From the NCBI GenBank assembly GCA_017550025.1, contig JAFYLU010000091.1, positions 1 to 41,489 on the forward strand: 41,489 bases of DNA. Reading direction: 5' to 3'. The DNA is from Bacteroidales bacterium (GTDB lineage Bacteria > Bacteroidota > Bacteroidia > Bacteroidales > UBA932). Shown here piece after piece: positions 24,789-33,915 of this stretch. Under the pieces are notes generated by a model. The model was given only the letters and a program-made list of their open reading frames with translations, was not told where the DNA came from and ran no database searches. Made by a program: the position numbers and the translations under genes. Position 1 is the first letter of the stretch. Every line of letters begins with the position of its first letter.

Positions 24789-27536
24789 TTAGAAGTTGAA
24801 CTTGATACCGGCCCAGAAGACTCTGGTAGAAGGATAGTAGGCTCCTAACTGCTCAGGATCGGCAAATTTGATATTGTCCAGGCTGAACAGGTTGGTTCCG
24901 GTCAATGTGACGGTTGCGTCACAGACTTTCATCACCTTCTTCGGAATAGTATATGATATGCCCAGATTGCGCAGCTTGATGAAGGAACCGTCGCGGTACC
25001 AAAGCGAGTTTGCCTGGTAGTTGTTCGGGTTCTCCTGAGTAGTCAGGCGCGGCATCGTAGCGTAAGCCTCGCGGCCAGGTGCCCAAGTGACTTCACGGTC
25101 CAGGAATGTCTGGGAAATGGTTCCGTTAGACACAAGCGGCTGGTACAGTGGAGAATCCAGGAGATCGATTGTGACACCTGTCACGCCCTGGAAATCCGCA
25201 TACACCTTGAAATTCTTATAGCTTGCATGGAGGCCGAAACCGAACTGGAGAAGCGGTGTCGAACTACCGAACATCTTCACGCGGTCCTGCTTGTCGATGA
25301 CACCGTCACCGTTCTGGTCGCGATACTTAAGGTCGCCAGGACGGACAGCGCCGAAGGTCTGCTGCGGGCTGTTGTTGATTTCCTGCTGATTCTGGAAGAT
25401 ACCGATGACCTCAAGACCATAACACTGGTCCACAGGATTACCCTTGTGATAGAGGTAGTCGTACATCTGGTAAGCCTGGCCATCGTTAATCACTTCGGTG
25501 AACAGCCATCCGCCGTTTGCGTATACGCCATAGTCGAAGTCTCCGTGACGGTTGTTCCAAGAAACAGAAAGGTCAACACCTTTATAAGTATATTCGCCGA
25601 TGCTCTGCTCGTTCACGCCAACACCAATCACGTCTGAGATGTTGGATGGTGAGATGAGGATGTTACGGCGGTCCTCAGCGAAGCCTTCTGCATTGATCAT
25701 GAGTCGCTTGTCAAAGAGACCCAGGTCTACACCGAATGTAGCCTTGCGTGAGAGCTCAGGAGCCAGCGTTACGGCAGCCATATCACCCTCTGTGCGGCCG
25801 CTGTAACCCGAACCGCCATTAGGACCAAAGTAATAGCTGTTGCCGCTCACATAGTTCTGGCGCCAGAGTTCGTGCTCCAGATCGGAGTCAGAACCGCTGA
25901 GACCTGCAGAGCCATACGTCTTCAGATACAGATAATTCTTGTCAAGAATGATGTATGCCAAGCTCAAAGCCGGATACACGTTGAAGCGGCTGCCCTTAGG
26001 CATGTAGGATGAACCTGAGTAGTTGACTACTGCATCTGCGAAGAAACGCTTCTTCCAGTTATAGCTCACTGTGCCTAGAACCTCCTGTGTCTTGGAAGAG
26101 TTGTTCTGTCCGCTGAGGATCCATGAGCGCTGGCGGTATGCGGCATGGGCGTCTATGTGATGGACACCAAAGTCACGCTCCCAGTTCAAGCGAGCCTGGA
26201 ATTCCATCTTCATCTGCAGGCTGGAGAACCAGTGGCTGTACTCGACAGTCTTGGAATTTGTGCCATAGTACAACTGCTCGGAGAGGATGTAACTCTGGTT
26301 ACCCTGAGTAGCCACTGTGCTGATAAGCTCTGAATACTGGTATTCCTTAGTAGCATCCTCAGACAAGCGACCGATATAATCGAACGCCACACTAGCGTCA
26401 GCTGAAAGACCAGGAACGAACATTCCGAAATCCTGACGGAGCAACATGTCAGCAAGCACCTTGGTCTGAGAATACTGCTTCTGGCCAAGTTCCTGCATCT
26501 GGGCTACCGGATTCAAGGCACCGTATAATGAAGTTCCACCATAGATGCCATCGGCCTGCTTCACAGGGAAAGCAGCAGAAGGGAGAGTATACAATGTCTC
26601 CTCAATACGACCGCTGTAGTTGCCCTTGTTAAATTCTGCCAGGCGTGCTTTCACGTTGATCTTCATCAATGTGGACTCTGTAATTTTTACGTCCACGTTG
26701 GCGCGGATACCCAGACGGTTGTCATAATGGTTCGCGTTGTAGCGGTCGTCTGAGGTAGCCTTCTTATAAAGGAAGTCCTCCTTAAGGTATTCGACTGCAG
26801 TAAAATAGCGGAAGTTGCGGTTACCTCCCATGAATGTGAATTCTGCCTGGTGGTTGTCACCGTGGTTACGGTAGACTTCGTTCCACCAGTTCACGTTCGG
26901 ATAGGCGTACGGATACTGGCCACTATACAAAGCGAGGAGTTCGGATTCGCTGTATTTGACTGGCAGTCCATCCAAAGTACGAGCCTCGTTCATAAGGAAA
27001 CCATAAGTATATGCGTCCGCAAATTCAGGCGCGCGGAACATAGTCTGATAGCCGTACTGGTACTTTGCGGTCACCTTAAGCTGAGAATCCTTACCGCGTT
27101 TGGTGGTAATGGAGACAACTCCGTTGCCGCCTTTCACGCCATAGAGGGCGGAAGCAACCGCGTCCTTGAGGACTTCAACCTTATCAATCTCGACACCATC
27201 AAGGTCATCTAATGAACGGGGAACACCGTCCACCAGTACGAGCGGGCTGTGGCCATGCAGGCGAAGGGTCAGCTTCAGTTTGGACTGATTAGAGTCATAT
27301 ACACTGGAACTGTTCTTTACCAGGAGGCCGGATAACTGCCCGTAAAGGGCGTTAGCAATATCCACTTCAGGACTCTTCTCGAAGATGTTCTCGCACACGG
27401 TCGGATTACCGTTAGCCTGGAGTCTGAACAGGTCTCCCAGGTCAACGGAGTCCAGTTGCGATTTGGTATTCTGTGCGAAAACCGTCGTACCGGCGAGCAG
27501 AAGCGGAAGGGTTATGTATGCTAATAATCTTTTCAT
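24789..27536 (-). CDS. SusC-family TonB-dependent transporter 2, lacking the N-terminal regulatory domain
   Basis: A 915-residue outer-membrane oligosaccharide transporter. After the signal peptide (1-21, VFAQ) it goes almost straight to the plug (about 50-148: ANALYGQLSGLLV, PLVLVDGVPRSLDD, KVEVLKDAVASALYGVKGGNGVVSI cited by position). It lacks the roughly 85-residue CarboxypepD_reg domain present in SusC1. The barrel ends with the aromatic IKFNF. Calcium-like DQNGDGVIDKQDR lies in an extracellular loop in the C-terminal third. ATG 27536 begins the signal peptide; 27548 is an alternative. It pairs with SusD2. Confidence 0.92.
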   Translation of the reverse strand: MKRLLAYITLPLLLAGTTVFAQNTKSQLDSVDLGDLFRLQANGNPTVCENIFEKSPEVDIANALYGQLSGLLVKNSSSVYDSNQSKLKLTLRLHGHSPLVLVDGVPRSLDDLDGVEIDKVEVLKDAVASALYGVKGGNGVVSITTKRGKDSQLKVTAKYQYGYQTMFRAPEFADAYTYGFLMNEARTLDGLPVKYSESELLALYSGQYPYAYPNVNWWNEVYRNHGDNHQAEFTFMGGNRNFRYFTAVEYLKEDFLYKKATSDDRYNANHYDNRLGIRANVDVKITESTLMKINVKARLAEFNKGNYSGRIEETLYTLPSAAFPVKQADGIYGGTSLYGALNPVAQMQELGQKQYSQTKVLADMLLRQDFGMFVPGLSADASVAFDYIGRLSEDATKEYQYSELISTVATQGNQSYILSEQLYYGTNSKTVEYSHWFSSLQMKMEFQARLNWERDFGVHHIDAHAAYRQRSWILSGQNNSSKTQEVLGTVSYNWKKRFFADAVVNYSGSSYMPKGSRFNVYPALSLAYIILDKNYLYLKTYGSAGLSGSDSDLEHELWRQNYVSGNSYYFGPNGGSGYSGRTEGDMAAVTLAPELSRKATFGVDLGLFDKRLMINAEGFAEDRRNILISPSNISDVIGVGVNEQSIGEYTYKGVDLSVSWNNRHGDFDYGVYANGGWLFTEVINDGQAYQMYDYLYHKGNPVDQCYGLEVIGIFQNQQEINNSPQQTFGAVRPGDLKYRDQNGDGVIDKQDRVKMFGSSTPLLQFGFGLHASYKNFKVYADFQGVTGVTIDLLDSPLYQPLVSNGTISQTFLDREVTWAPGREAYATMPRLTTQENPNNYQANSLWYRDGSFIKLRNLGISYTIPKKVMKVCDATVTLTGTNLFSLDNIKFADPEQLGAYYPSTRVFWAGIKFNF

Positions 27537-27554
27537 ATTCGTGCACATTTTAGA

Positions 27555-29384
27555 TTACCAACCCGGATTCTGGGTCATTCCGTAGCCCTTGTTAATCTCT
27601 ATCGCAGGGATTGGGGCAAGATACCACTTGGTATCCCAGCTGGTGTACCACTTACGAGGCGGATACGCTTCCTTTTCCTTGAAGGTGAAGACTGTCGCCG
27701 AAGTGTTGCTGTCGCCGTAAGACGTCAGACCCTTGAGCGTAGTAGTGAAGGCCTCGGTCAAGCCCCAGCGGACCATATCGAACCAACGGACCTCTTCAAA
27801 ACCGAACTCGAGTTCACGCTCCAGGATGAGAGCCTCGCGGAATTCTTCCTTCGTCATACCCTCAGGAAGACCAGGAAGACCGACGCGGGCGCGTACGGCG
27901 TTCACCCATGTGTAAGCCTTATCGGATGGACCGCCATCGGCCTCGTTGTAAGCCTCAGCGCAGTTCAGGAGCACTTCAGCGAAACGCATGAATGGCCAAT
28001 GCTGCGGCTGTGATCGATCGGTATTCTGCTGCAGGACGAACTTCATCATCAGGAAGCCTGGACATCCATCCTGGTGATACTTGTGGTTGTCATAGGCACG
28101 GCCTACTGAGCCATCCCTCCAAATGTCGCCTGGAACGCAGACGTTCTCATAGAGACGAGGGTCGCGGGTCTCAGAGAAAGTAGCTCCATTGACTTTCAGC
28201 GTACCCATTGGGTCTGGCTTAAAGAACGGATGCTCAGGCCATTCTTCTTTACTCTCCCAAGGGAAATCCTCTGGGAACGACGTTCCGTCTGCCCACGGGA
28301 ACTTGTTCACCCAGTTAAGGGATGCTCCACTTCCGTAAGAACCCTGCACCTCGTAATGCTTATCATTGTAGCTGGTGCTGTTGGACTTGCGGATGGAAAT
28401 GATGCTCTCTGTGGTTCCGCGCTCATAGTAACCCTTGCGGTAAGCCAAACGGTAAGATCGAGGACTGATCAGACCTGTCAAGGCATCTGGCTGAGCTTCG
28501 CACAAAGCGTAGTGACCGTTAGACAGCAGCTCGCGCATGAACTCATCCGCTGCAGCCTTCGCAGCCTGCCAACGGGCAGCATCATAGTTTCCATAACAAG
28601 TATACTCGTCAGCCTCAGGGTGCCATTTCTCATCAGAATTGAAAGTAGGCGAAGCGGCGAAGCACAAAACACGTAGCTTGAGTCCCAATGCAGCGGCGCG
28701 GGTCATACGACCGTCATCCACAGCGCTTACAGACCACGGAAGATCCGGAACGGCCTCGTCACAAAGACTTACGATGTAATCAACTGTCTCTGCAAATGTG
28801 TTGCGCGGATAGACCATTTTCTCGGCAGGGTCGACTGCATGATCCAAGATAGGAACGCCGCCCAAGTAACGGAGCATGTTCGAGTAGGCAATGGCCATGC
28901 AGACCTTAGCTTCAGCCTTCTTCTGAGCAAGGAGGGCAGGGTCAGCGTCAGGAACGCGGTCGGCATTCTCCAGGAACAGCCAAGCGTAGCGGATCACGTG
29001 GTAATCCTTCTCGCTACCGAAGCGGTAGTTCTCACCACCGGCATAGGAACCGGTCAAGTTGGCAGAAAGACCACCAGAATAATATAGGTTGTTCGGACCG
29101 TCGCTGTCCGAATGCTTATTGCTGATGAAGTGGTCGGTGATGGACTCCAGGAAATCGCCTCCCATCTTGGAATCGAAATCAGAGATCAGACCATAAGGGA
29201 GATAATAATAAGCCGAAGTCAGCACCTTGTCGGCGTCTTTCACGGTTGCAAACAGGGTGTCAATAGTGGCGCCGGAAGTTTCCGGAGCCTGAGAAAGACC
29301 GGCGTCTCCCAATTTCATGCTCTCACAAGCGACCACACCAGCGCCCACAAGGGCGATTGTTAAAAGTTGTGTTATTTTTTTCAT
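27555..29384 (-). CDS. SusD-family surface lipoprotein 1
   Basis: A 609-residue RagB/SusD-type lipoprotein (GVVAC, Cys20). Helical core motifs: ADKVLTSAYYYLPYG (about 51-65), RFAEVLLNCAEAYNEADGG (about 480-498), VNAVRARVGLPGLPEGM, and LELEFGFEEVRWFDMVRWG-type signature near 530-550. It ends with NKGYGMTQNPGW, the usual SusD finish. It lies 12 bp after SusC1 and is its partner lid. It is longer than SusD2, so the two pairs may take different oligosaccharides. Confidence 0.92.
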   Translation of the reverse strand: MKKITQLLTIALVGAGVVACESMKLGDAGLSQAPETSGATIDTLFATVKDADKVLTSAYYYLPYGLISDFDSKMGGDFLESITDHFISNKHSDSDGPNNLYYSGGLSANLTGSYAGGENYRFGSEKDYHVIRYAWLFLENADRVPDADPALLAQKKAEAKVCMAIAYSNMLRYLGGVPILDHAVDPAEKMVYPRNTFAETVDYIVSLCDEAVPDLPWSVSAVDDGRMTRAAALGLKLRVLCFAASPTFNSDEKWHPEADEYTCYGNYDAARWQAAKAAADEFMRELLSNGHYALCEAQPDALTGLISPRSYRLAYRKGYYERGTTESIISIRKSNSTSYNDKHYEVQGSYGSGASLNWVNKFPWADGTSFPEDFPWESKEEWPEHPFFKPDPMGTLKVNGATFSETRDPRLYENVCVPGDIWRDGSVGRAYDNHKYHQDGCPGFLMMKFVLQQNTDRSQPQHWPFMRFAEVLLNCAEAYNEADGGPSDKAYTWVNAVRARVGLPGLPEGMTKEEFREALILERELEFGFEEVRWFDMVRWGLTEAFTTTLKGLTSYGDSNTSATVFTFKEKEAYPPRKWYTSWDTKWYLAPIPAIEINKGYGMTQNPGW

Positions 29385-29396
29385 GGTACGCTCGGT

Positions 29397-32300
29397 TTAG
29401 AAGTTGATGTTAAGGGCAAGGTTGTAAGTCTTCACCAACGGGTACTGTCCATCAGATGACTTGGATTTAGCTTCCGGATCCTGCAGTTTCATTTTAGAGA
29501 GAGTCCAGAGGTTGTATCCTGTGAACATCAAACCCAGTGAGTTGATGCCCAACTTATCCAAGAAGCGGCTGCGGGAGAAAGTATAACCAAAGCTGGCGCT
29601 CTTCAGACGGATATAGGATGCATCCACAGTCCAAAGAGTTGAATCCATGGAGTTCCACGGGTAGTTGGTCTTGGTGAAACGCGGCAGGGTACCGTCCTCA
29701 CGACCAGGGGCCCATGGGTTGTCGTTGTCAATCCAGGAGTTCTCCGCGAAAATATTCAACAGACCGCGGTGACCAGAGTTTGTGAACGGAATACGATAGT
29801 CATCATTCCATACACGGCTCACATTTGTGGCAGCCACCCAGTTCAGATTCAGGTTGAAGCCCTTATATCCAAACTTCCAGTTGGAACCGAACACGTATTC
29901 CGGACGGTTCGGATAACCGTCGTACATTCTGTCGCGTCCGTCAATGATGCCGTCACTGTTGAGATCCTTGTACATACAGTCACCAGGGTATACTGCATTG
30001 GAAGGCTGCGGCAGGTCTGGATTCAGGCGCATCACGCCGTCAGCATCAGTGTAGAAGTCACTCTTCTGGTACAGACGGTCGAATTGGTACAACAGGTAAC
30101 GGCCGGTAGGACCACCTGTCTCGCGCTGGTATTCGTACTCAGGTTCAACTTCGTCCTGGAAGATAATCTTGTTACGGGCGAAAGTGACATTGGCATTGAG
30201 GTCGTATGTGAAATTACCTATACGGTCATTCCAGCCGACTTCGAGTTCAAAACCCTTGTTATTCACTATACCGAGGTTCATGTTCGGGAGTGATGTCGCA
30301 ATGATCGACGGCAGCGAATTAGGAGTAATCAGGATACCTGTGCGGTGCTCATAGAAGAGATCGCCGGAGAAATGCAGACGATAGTTCAGCAGGTCAAAGT
30401 CCAGACCAATGTTGGACTTGAGCGCAGTCTCCCAGGTCACTCCGTTGTTACCCGGTGTACCCAATTCATAACGAGGAACACCGTCGCTCTTGTTCACACC
30501 AAAGTAATACGAACCAACATCATTCCAGACACCGTCCATGTACATGAATCGTACTGAATTACCCTGGTCGTTACCTACGAGTCCGACAGAAGCGCGGAGC
30601 TTGAGGAAATCAACCCAGCCAACCTTCTCCATGAAATTTTCCTCGGAAATAACCCAACCCAGGGAAGCTGACGGGAACAAACCGTAGCGTGTCTTACCTG
30701 GAGCGAAGTTTTCAGAACCGTTGTAACCGGCAGAGAAATCTACGAGGTACTTATCGTCATAGCCATATGTAGCGCGAGCTACCCAACCCACGTAACCGTA
30801 TGGGAGCCAGCTATATTTTGACGGATAGTAGTCACGGGACTGATTGTACAGGAGAAGACCGCTTACTGAATGTTTTTGAGCGAACTTGCGTCTGTAGTCG
30901 ATACGGGCTTCCAAGTACCAGCTCTTGTCGTCGTCAGTTGACTCGCTATAACTCAGGGTTGGCTGACTGCCGCTGATCACAGGGACATAAGTACGGTCAA
31001 ATGCCGGATCGGATATATCCATGCCAGAACCGTCGACCCATGAAGCGTATTCGATGGTCTGGTGATAACCCCCGGAACCAGTACGTTTCTTGGTCAGGGA
31101 CATGTCTGTATCATAGGAGCCCATGACTGAAGCACTGAGACCTTCTGTGATGAAGTCCAGTCTCTGGGTAATGGTCATATCCATTCCGAGGGTTGTCTTA
31201 TACTTGCTCTGATAACCAGACCAGTAGTAATATTCCCAACCGTTCCACTTGGTAAGACCGTCCGGGAGTGCATCGTATGAAACTACTGTCACCGGCATGC
31301 CGTTCACAATACCTGGAGATGCAGTCGGATGGGCCCACAACATCGTAAGCATCCAGATGTTGTCACGACCATCGTTAAGCGGCTCGCGTGTATTACCGAT
31401 CACACCGCTGATATTGAACTTCATGTCAGTGGTCTCGGTAAGCTTGAAGTCCAGGTTTGCACGGTAGTTATAACGGTTGTAAGCGTAGTTATTATCATAG
31501 GTAACTCCAGGAATCTGCTTGAGCAGACCGTTCTGGAACATGTAACCCATCGACACGAAGTAGCGAACCTTGTCCGAGCCACCAGAAATATTGATGTTGT
31601 TCTTGGTCTGGAGAAAGGCATCGCGGAACATCAGTTCGTTCCAGTGGGTATTCGGATACATGATAGGATCGGATCCTGTGCGATAAGCCTCGATGGCCTC
31701 GCGAGTGAAGTACAGACCTGGATCTGTCTTTCCGTCGTTCCACTGATACACGTTGTAGTAACGGGCGAAATCGTAGCTGTCGCACTGCTCGATGTAAGAC
31801 ATCGGCATCTGAACACCGGTGATTGAACTAACTGAAATCTTTGGCTTACCTGCATCACCTCGCTTGGTTGTGATGATGATGACACCATTCGCACCGCGCA
31901 CACCGAACACTGCAGTAGATGCCGCATCCTTCAGGACGGACAAGCTCTCGATTTCGTTCGGATCCACTGTGTTCATCGGACGCTCGACACCATCGACCAA
32001 GATGAGCGGGCTGGCATTGGATTCACTCAGGGAACCTACGCCTCGGATGTAGATCTTGGCATAGTCTTCACCTGGCTGACCGCTCTCCTGTACTGTGGAG
32101 ACACCTGGCATCTGACCGGCGAGAACGTTGGTGACGTCGGCTACAGGCGCTTTGACCAAGGCTTTGTTGTCAATGGAGGTCAAGGCTCCTGTAATGGTTG
32201 CTCTGGTCTGCGTACCATACGCAACCACAACCGTGGCGTCCAGGGTCTGGGTATCTTCTTGAAGCACGACGGTAAATTTCTGCTTCTTGCCTACGGTAAT

Positions 32301-32573
32301 CACTTCAGTGACGTAGCCAAGGCCAGATACTTCGATCACAGAATTCTCTCCGGGTACGGTAAGCGTAAAACCTCCGTCCATGTCGGCAGCCACACCGGTG
32401 GTCGTCCCCTGGATAGTGACAGCCGCACCGATTACCGGTTGTCCTGCTGCATCAATGACATTACCCTTGATGGTAATGCCCCTGCTTTGTGCGAGGGCTG
32501 TTGCTCCCCACATTCCCAGGAATAGACACATCAGAGCAGCCAGTTTGGAAAAATGGACTACTTTCTGTTTCAT
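29397..32573 (-). CDS. SusC-family TonB-dependent transporter 1
   Basis: A 1058-residue outer-membrane transporter with signal peptide (about 1-29, ALAQ), CarboxypepD_reg-like domain (about 33-106: ITIKGNVIDAAGQPVIGA then TTGVAADMDGGFTL), plug (about 115-240: LAGQMPGVSTVQESGQPG, YIRGVGSL, PLILVDGVERPM, VLKDAASTAVFGVRGANGVIII by position) and a 22-strand barrel ending NLALNINF. ATG 32573 is used because it starts the signal peptide and lies behind the TACCTTTG promoter; the in-frame ATG at 32678 would be upstream of that promoter. It is the first structural gene of the PUL. Confidence 0.95.
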   Translation of the reverse strand: MKQKVVHFSKLAALMCLFLGMWGATALAQSRGITIKGNVIDAAGQPVIGAAVTIQGTTTGVAADMDGGFTLTVPGENSVIEVSGLGYVTEVITVGKKQKFTVVLQEDTQTLDATVVVAYGTQTRATITGALTSIDNKALVKAPVADVTNVLAGQMPGVSTVQESGQPGEDYAKIYIRGVGSLSESNASPLILVDGVERPMNTVDPNEIESLSVLKDAASTAVFGVRGANGVIIITTKRGDAGKPKISVSSITGVQMPMSYIEQCDSYDFARYYNVYQWNDGKTDPGLYFTREAIEAYRTGSDPIMYPNTHWNELMFRDAFLQTKNNINISGGSDKVRYFVSMGYMFQNGLLKQIPGVTYDNNYAYNRYNYRANLDFKLTETTDMKFNISGVIGNTREPLNDGRDNIWMLTMLWAHPTASPGIVNGMPVTVVSYDALPDGLTKWNGWEYYYWSGYQSKYKTTLGMDMTITQRLDFITEGLSASVMGSYDTDMSLTKKRTGSGGYHQTIEYASWVDGSGMDISDPAFDRTYVPVISGSQPTLSYSESTDDDKSWYLEARIDYRRKFAQKHSVSGLLLYNQSRDYYPSKYSWLPYGYVGWVARATYGYDDKYLVDFSAGYNGSENFAPGKTRYGLFPSASLGWVISEENFMEKVGWVDFLKLRASVGLVGNDQGNSVRFMYMDGVWNDVGSYYFGVNKSDGVPRYELGTPGNNGVTWETALKSNIGLDFDLLNYRLHFSGDLFYEHRTGILITPNSLPSIIATSLPNMNLGIVNNKGFELEVGWNDRIGNFTYDLNANVTFARNKIIFQDEVEPEYEYQRETGGPTGRYLLYQFDRLYQKSDFYTDADGVMRLNPDLPQPSNAVYPGDCMYKDLNSDGIIDGRDRMYDGYPNRPEYVFGSNWKFGYKGFNLNLNWVAATNVSRVWNDDYRIPFTNSGHRGLLNIFAENSWIDNDNPWAPGREDGTLPRFTKTNYPWNSMDSTLWTVDASYIRLKSASFGYTFSRSRFLDKLGINSLGLMFTGYNLWTLSKMKLQDPEAKSKSSDGQYPLVKTYNLALNINF

Positions 32574-32619
32574 GTTGTTAAATTTTATGTGAGTTAGTTG
32601 TATTTGTATCATCGAAATC

Positions 32620-32643
32620 TGTCGGTACCAGCATGGTACGACA
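32620..32643. repeat. Inverted repeat in the susC1 5' leader
   Basis: TGTCGGTACC (32620-32629) and GGTACGACA (32635-32643) form a 9-bp stem with one bulged base and a 5-nt loop. It lies between the predicted transcription start (near 32656) and the susC1 ATG. It may be a leader hairpin affecting expression or a protein-binding palindrome. Confidence 0.5.
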
Positions 32644-32662
32644 AAAAACGGTGTAACCTCGA

Positions 32663-32670
32663 CAAAGGTA
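32663..32670 (-). promoter_or_regulatory. PUL promoter -7 element (TACCTTTG) before susC1
   Basis: The minus strand reads TACCTTTG, matching TAnnTTTG, 90 bp upstream of the susC1 ATG. No TTTG occurs 19-21 bp further upstream, as expected for an activator-dependent promoter. The predicted leader is about 83 nt. Confidence 0.6.
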
Positions 32671-32696
32671 GCACTCAAAAAAATTGAAGATGGATA

Positions 32697-32729
32697 TTTT
32701 TGCGTATATTATGGAACAATTTGCGCAAA
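32697..32729 (-). promoter_or_regulatory. Candidate AraC-type operator: direct repeat with 21-bp period
   Basis: On the minus strand TGCGCAAATT (32727 to 32718) and TACGCAAAAA (32706 to 32697) are direct repeats offset by exactly 21 bp, two helical turns, as is usual for AraC-family dimer sites. The first half-site is also part of the perfect palindrome TTTGCGCAAA (32720-32729). The pair ends 26 bp upstream of the -7 element. Binding by the adjacent XylR-like regulator is inferred. Confidence 0.45.
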
Positions 32730-32747
32730 ACAATCCTAATGATTGTT
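32729..32747 (-). repeat. Weak stem-loop at the end of the regulator gene
   Basis: AACAATC (32729-32735) and GATTGTT (32741-32747) form a 7-bp, AT-rich stem with a 5-nt loop overlapping the regulator stop codon. On the minus strand it is followed by only TT, so at best it is a weak terminator between regulator and PUL. Confidence 0.3.
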
Positions 32748-33906
32748 ATTTACCGAGCTTTTTTCGCCTATATTCAGTAGGAGTGCACCCCTTGAACTCC
32801 TTGAATCGACGAGATATGCTCTTGGTGTCACACTCATCGAGTCTTGCCGCGATATCGGAAACGGAATCATTGGTTGACAGCAGAAGCTGCGCGAAGCGAT
32901 TGATTCTTTTGGCGGAAATGTAGTTGTAGATGGTCATGCCTGTCATCTTCTTGAAACGGTTTTCAAGAAGTCTTCGGGATATCGGAACACAGTCCAGAAT
33001 GTCTGACACCGATATCTTCGTATCAAGGTGGGCATGTATGTATCGGATGGCCATCAGGACCTCCTTGTCATTCGTGGCGAAGATAGACGAAGATAACCTC
33101 TCAACCACAAACAGAGGTTGAAGGACAATGTCTTCCCCCATGTACGAATGATCCTTCACCATCCTTTCTGCCATGGCCGCGGTAGCCGCACCACCGCGCT
33201 CGATGTCGACATTGATAGTCGACATCGAAGGATTGGACATGTTGCATAGGATTTCGTCGTTATCGACACCTATGATAGCCACGTCAAACGGCACATGAAT
33301 GCCGCATAATTCACAGGCCTGAAGAAGGATGTTGCCCTGGTTATCGTCACAGGCCATGATGGCGATAGGCTTCGGCAGACTTTTCAGCCACGCAGTCAGT
33401 TCTGACTGGTCATAATACCACATGTTGTCGATGTTCTGGCCATCGTACATGTAAAAATCAGCATCATCAGGATACGATTCCTTCACTCGTGTCCTGAAAG
33501 CATCGCATCGTTCATCGGACCAGCAGACGCCGTTATATCCGAAAAAGCCGAAATTCGTATATCCCTTGGACAGGAAATACTCTGCCGCCATAGTTCCGGT
33601 ACGGATATAATCTCCAGTGATGTTCGGTATATTATCGAACTTGGCTATATAATCCTGAGCCAAAGCGACTATTCCATTCTTCCTGAACAGGGACACATCA
33701 TCATCCGGCTCAAACTGAGCGATGACCACATCTGCCCTCCATTCCTTCGCCCATGCAACCACGCCTTCGATTCCAAGCTGACGTTTATAAGACGGTGGCA
33801 TCTTACACACCACCCATTGTTCCGTGCCTTGGGAGTAGTCTAAGATACCACGAAGAAATCTGTAAGCGAATTGCTCTGTGAAGTCTGTAATGAAGAGCAG
33901 TCTCAT
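32746..33906 (-). CDS. XylR-like transcription regulator (LacI-type sensor plus AraC DNA-binding domain)
   Basis: A 386-residue cytoplasmic regulator. Residues about 1-275 form a periplasmic-binding-protein-like sensor of the LacI/XylR type (RFLRGILDYSQ at 16-26, VVIAQFEPDDD, IAIMACDDNQGNILLQAC, VAIIGVDNDEILCN). Residues about 285-383 are an AraC double helix-turn-helix (ISVSDILDCVPISRRLLENRFKK, then SVSDIAARLDECDTKSISRRFKEFKGCTPTEYRR by position). It senses a sugar by analogy with E. coli XylR. It is 9 bp after pheS, so it probably shares that operon's transcript, and it lies 172 bp upstream of susC1. Hybrid two-component or sigma/anti-sigma systems are more common PUL regulators, so this type is less usual. 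Confidence 0.87.
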   Translation of the reverse strand: MRLLFITDFTEQFAYRFLRGILDYSQGTEQWVVCKMPPSYKRQLGIEGVVAWAKEWRADVVIAQFEPDDDVSLFRKNGIVALAQDYIAKFDNIPNITGDYIRTGTMAAEYFLSKGYTNFGFFGYNGVCWSDERCDAFRTRVKESYPDDADFYMYDGQNIDNMWYYDQSELTAWLKSLPKPIAIMACDDNQGNILLQACELCGIHVPFDVAIIGVDNDEILCNMSNPSMSTINVDIERGGAATAAMAERMVKDHSYMGEDIVLQPLFVVERLSSSIFATNDKEVLMAIRYIHAHLDTKISVSDILDCVPISRRLLENRFKKMTGMTIYNYISAKRINRFAQLLLSTNDSVSDIAARLDECDTKSISRRFKEFKGCTPTEYRRKKLGK

Positions 33907-33915
33907 CAGAAATTA

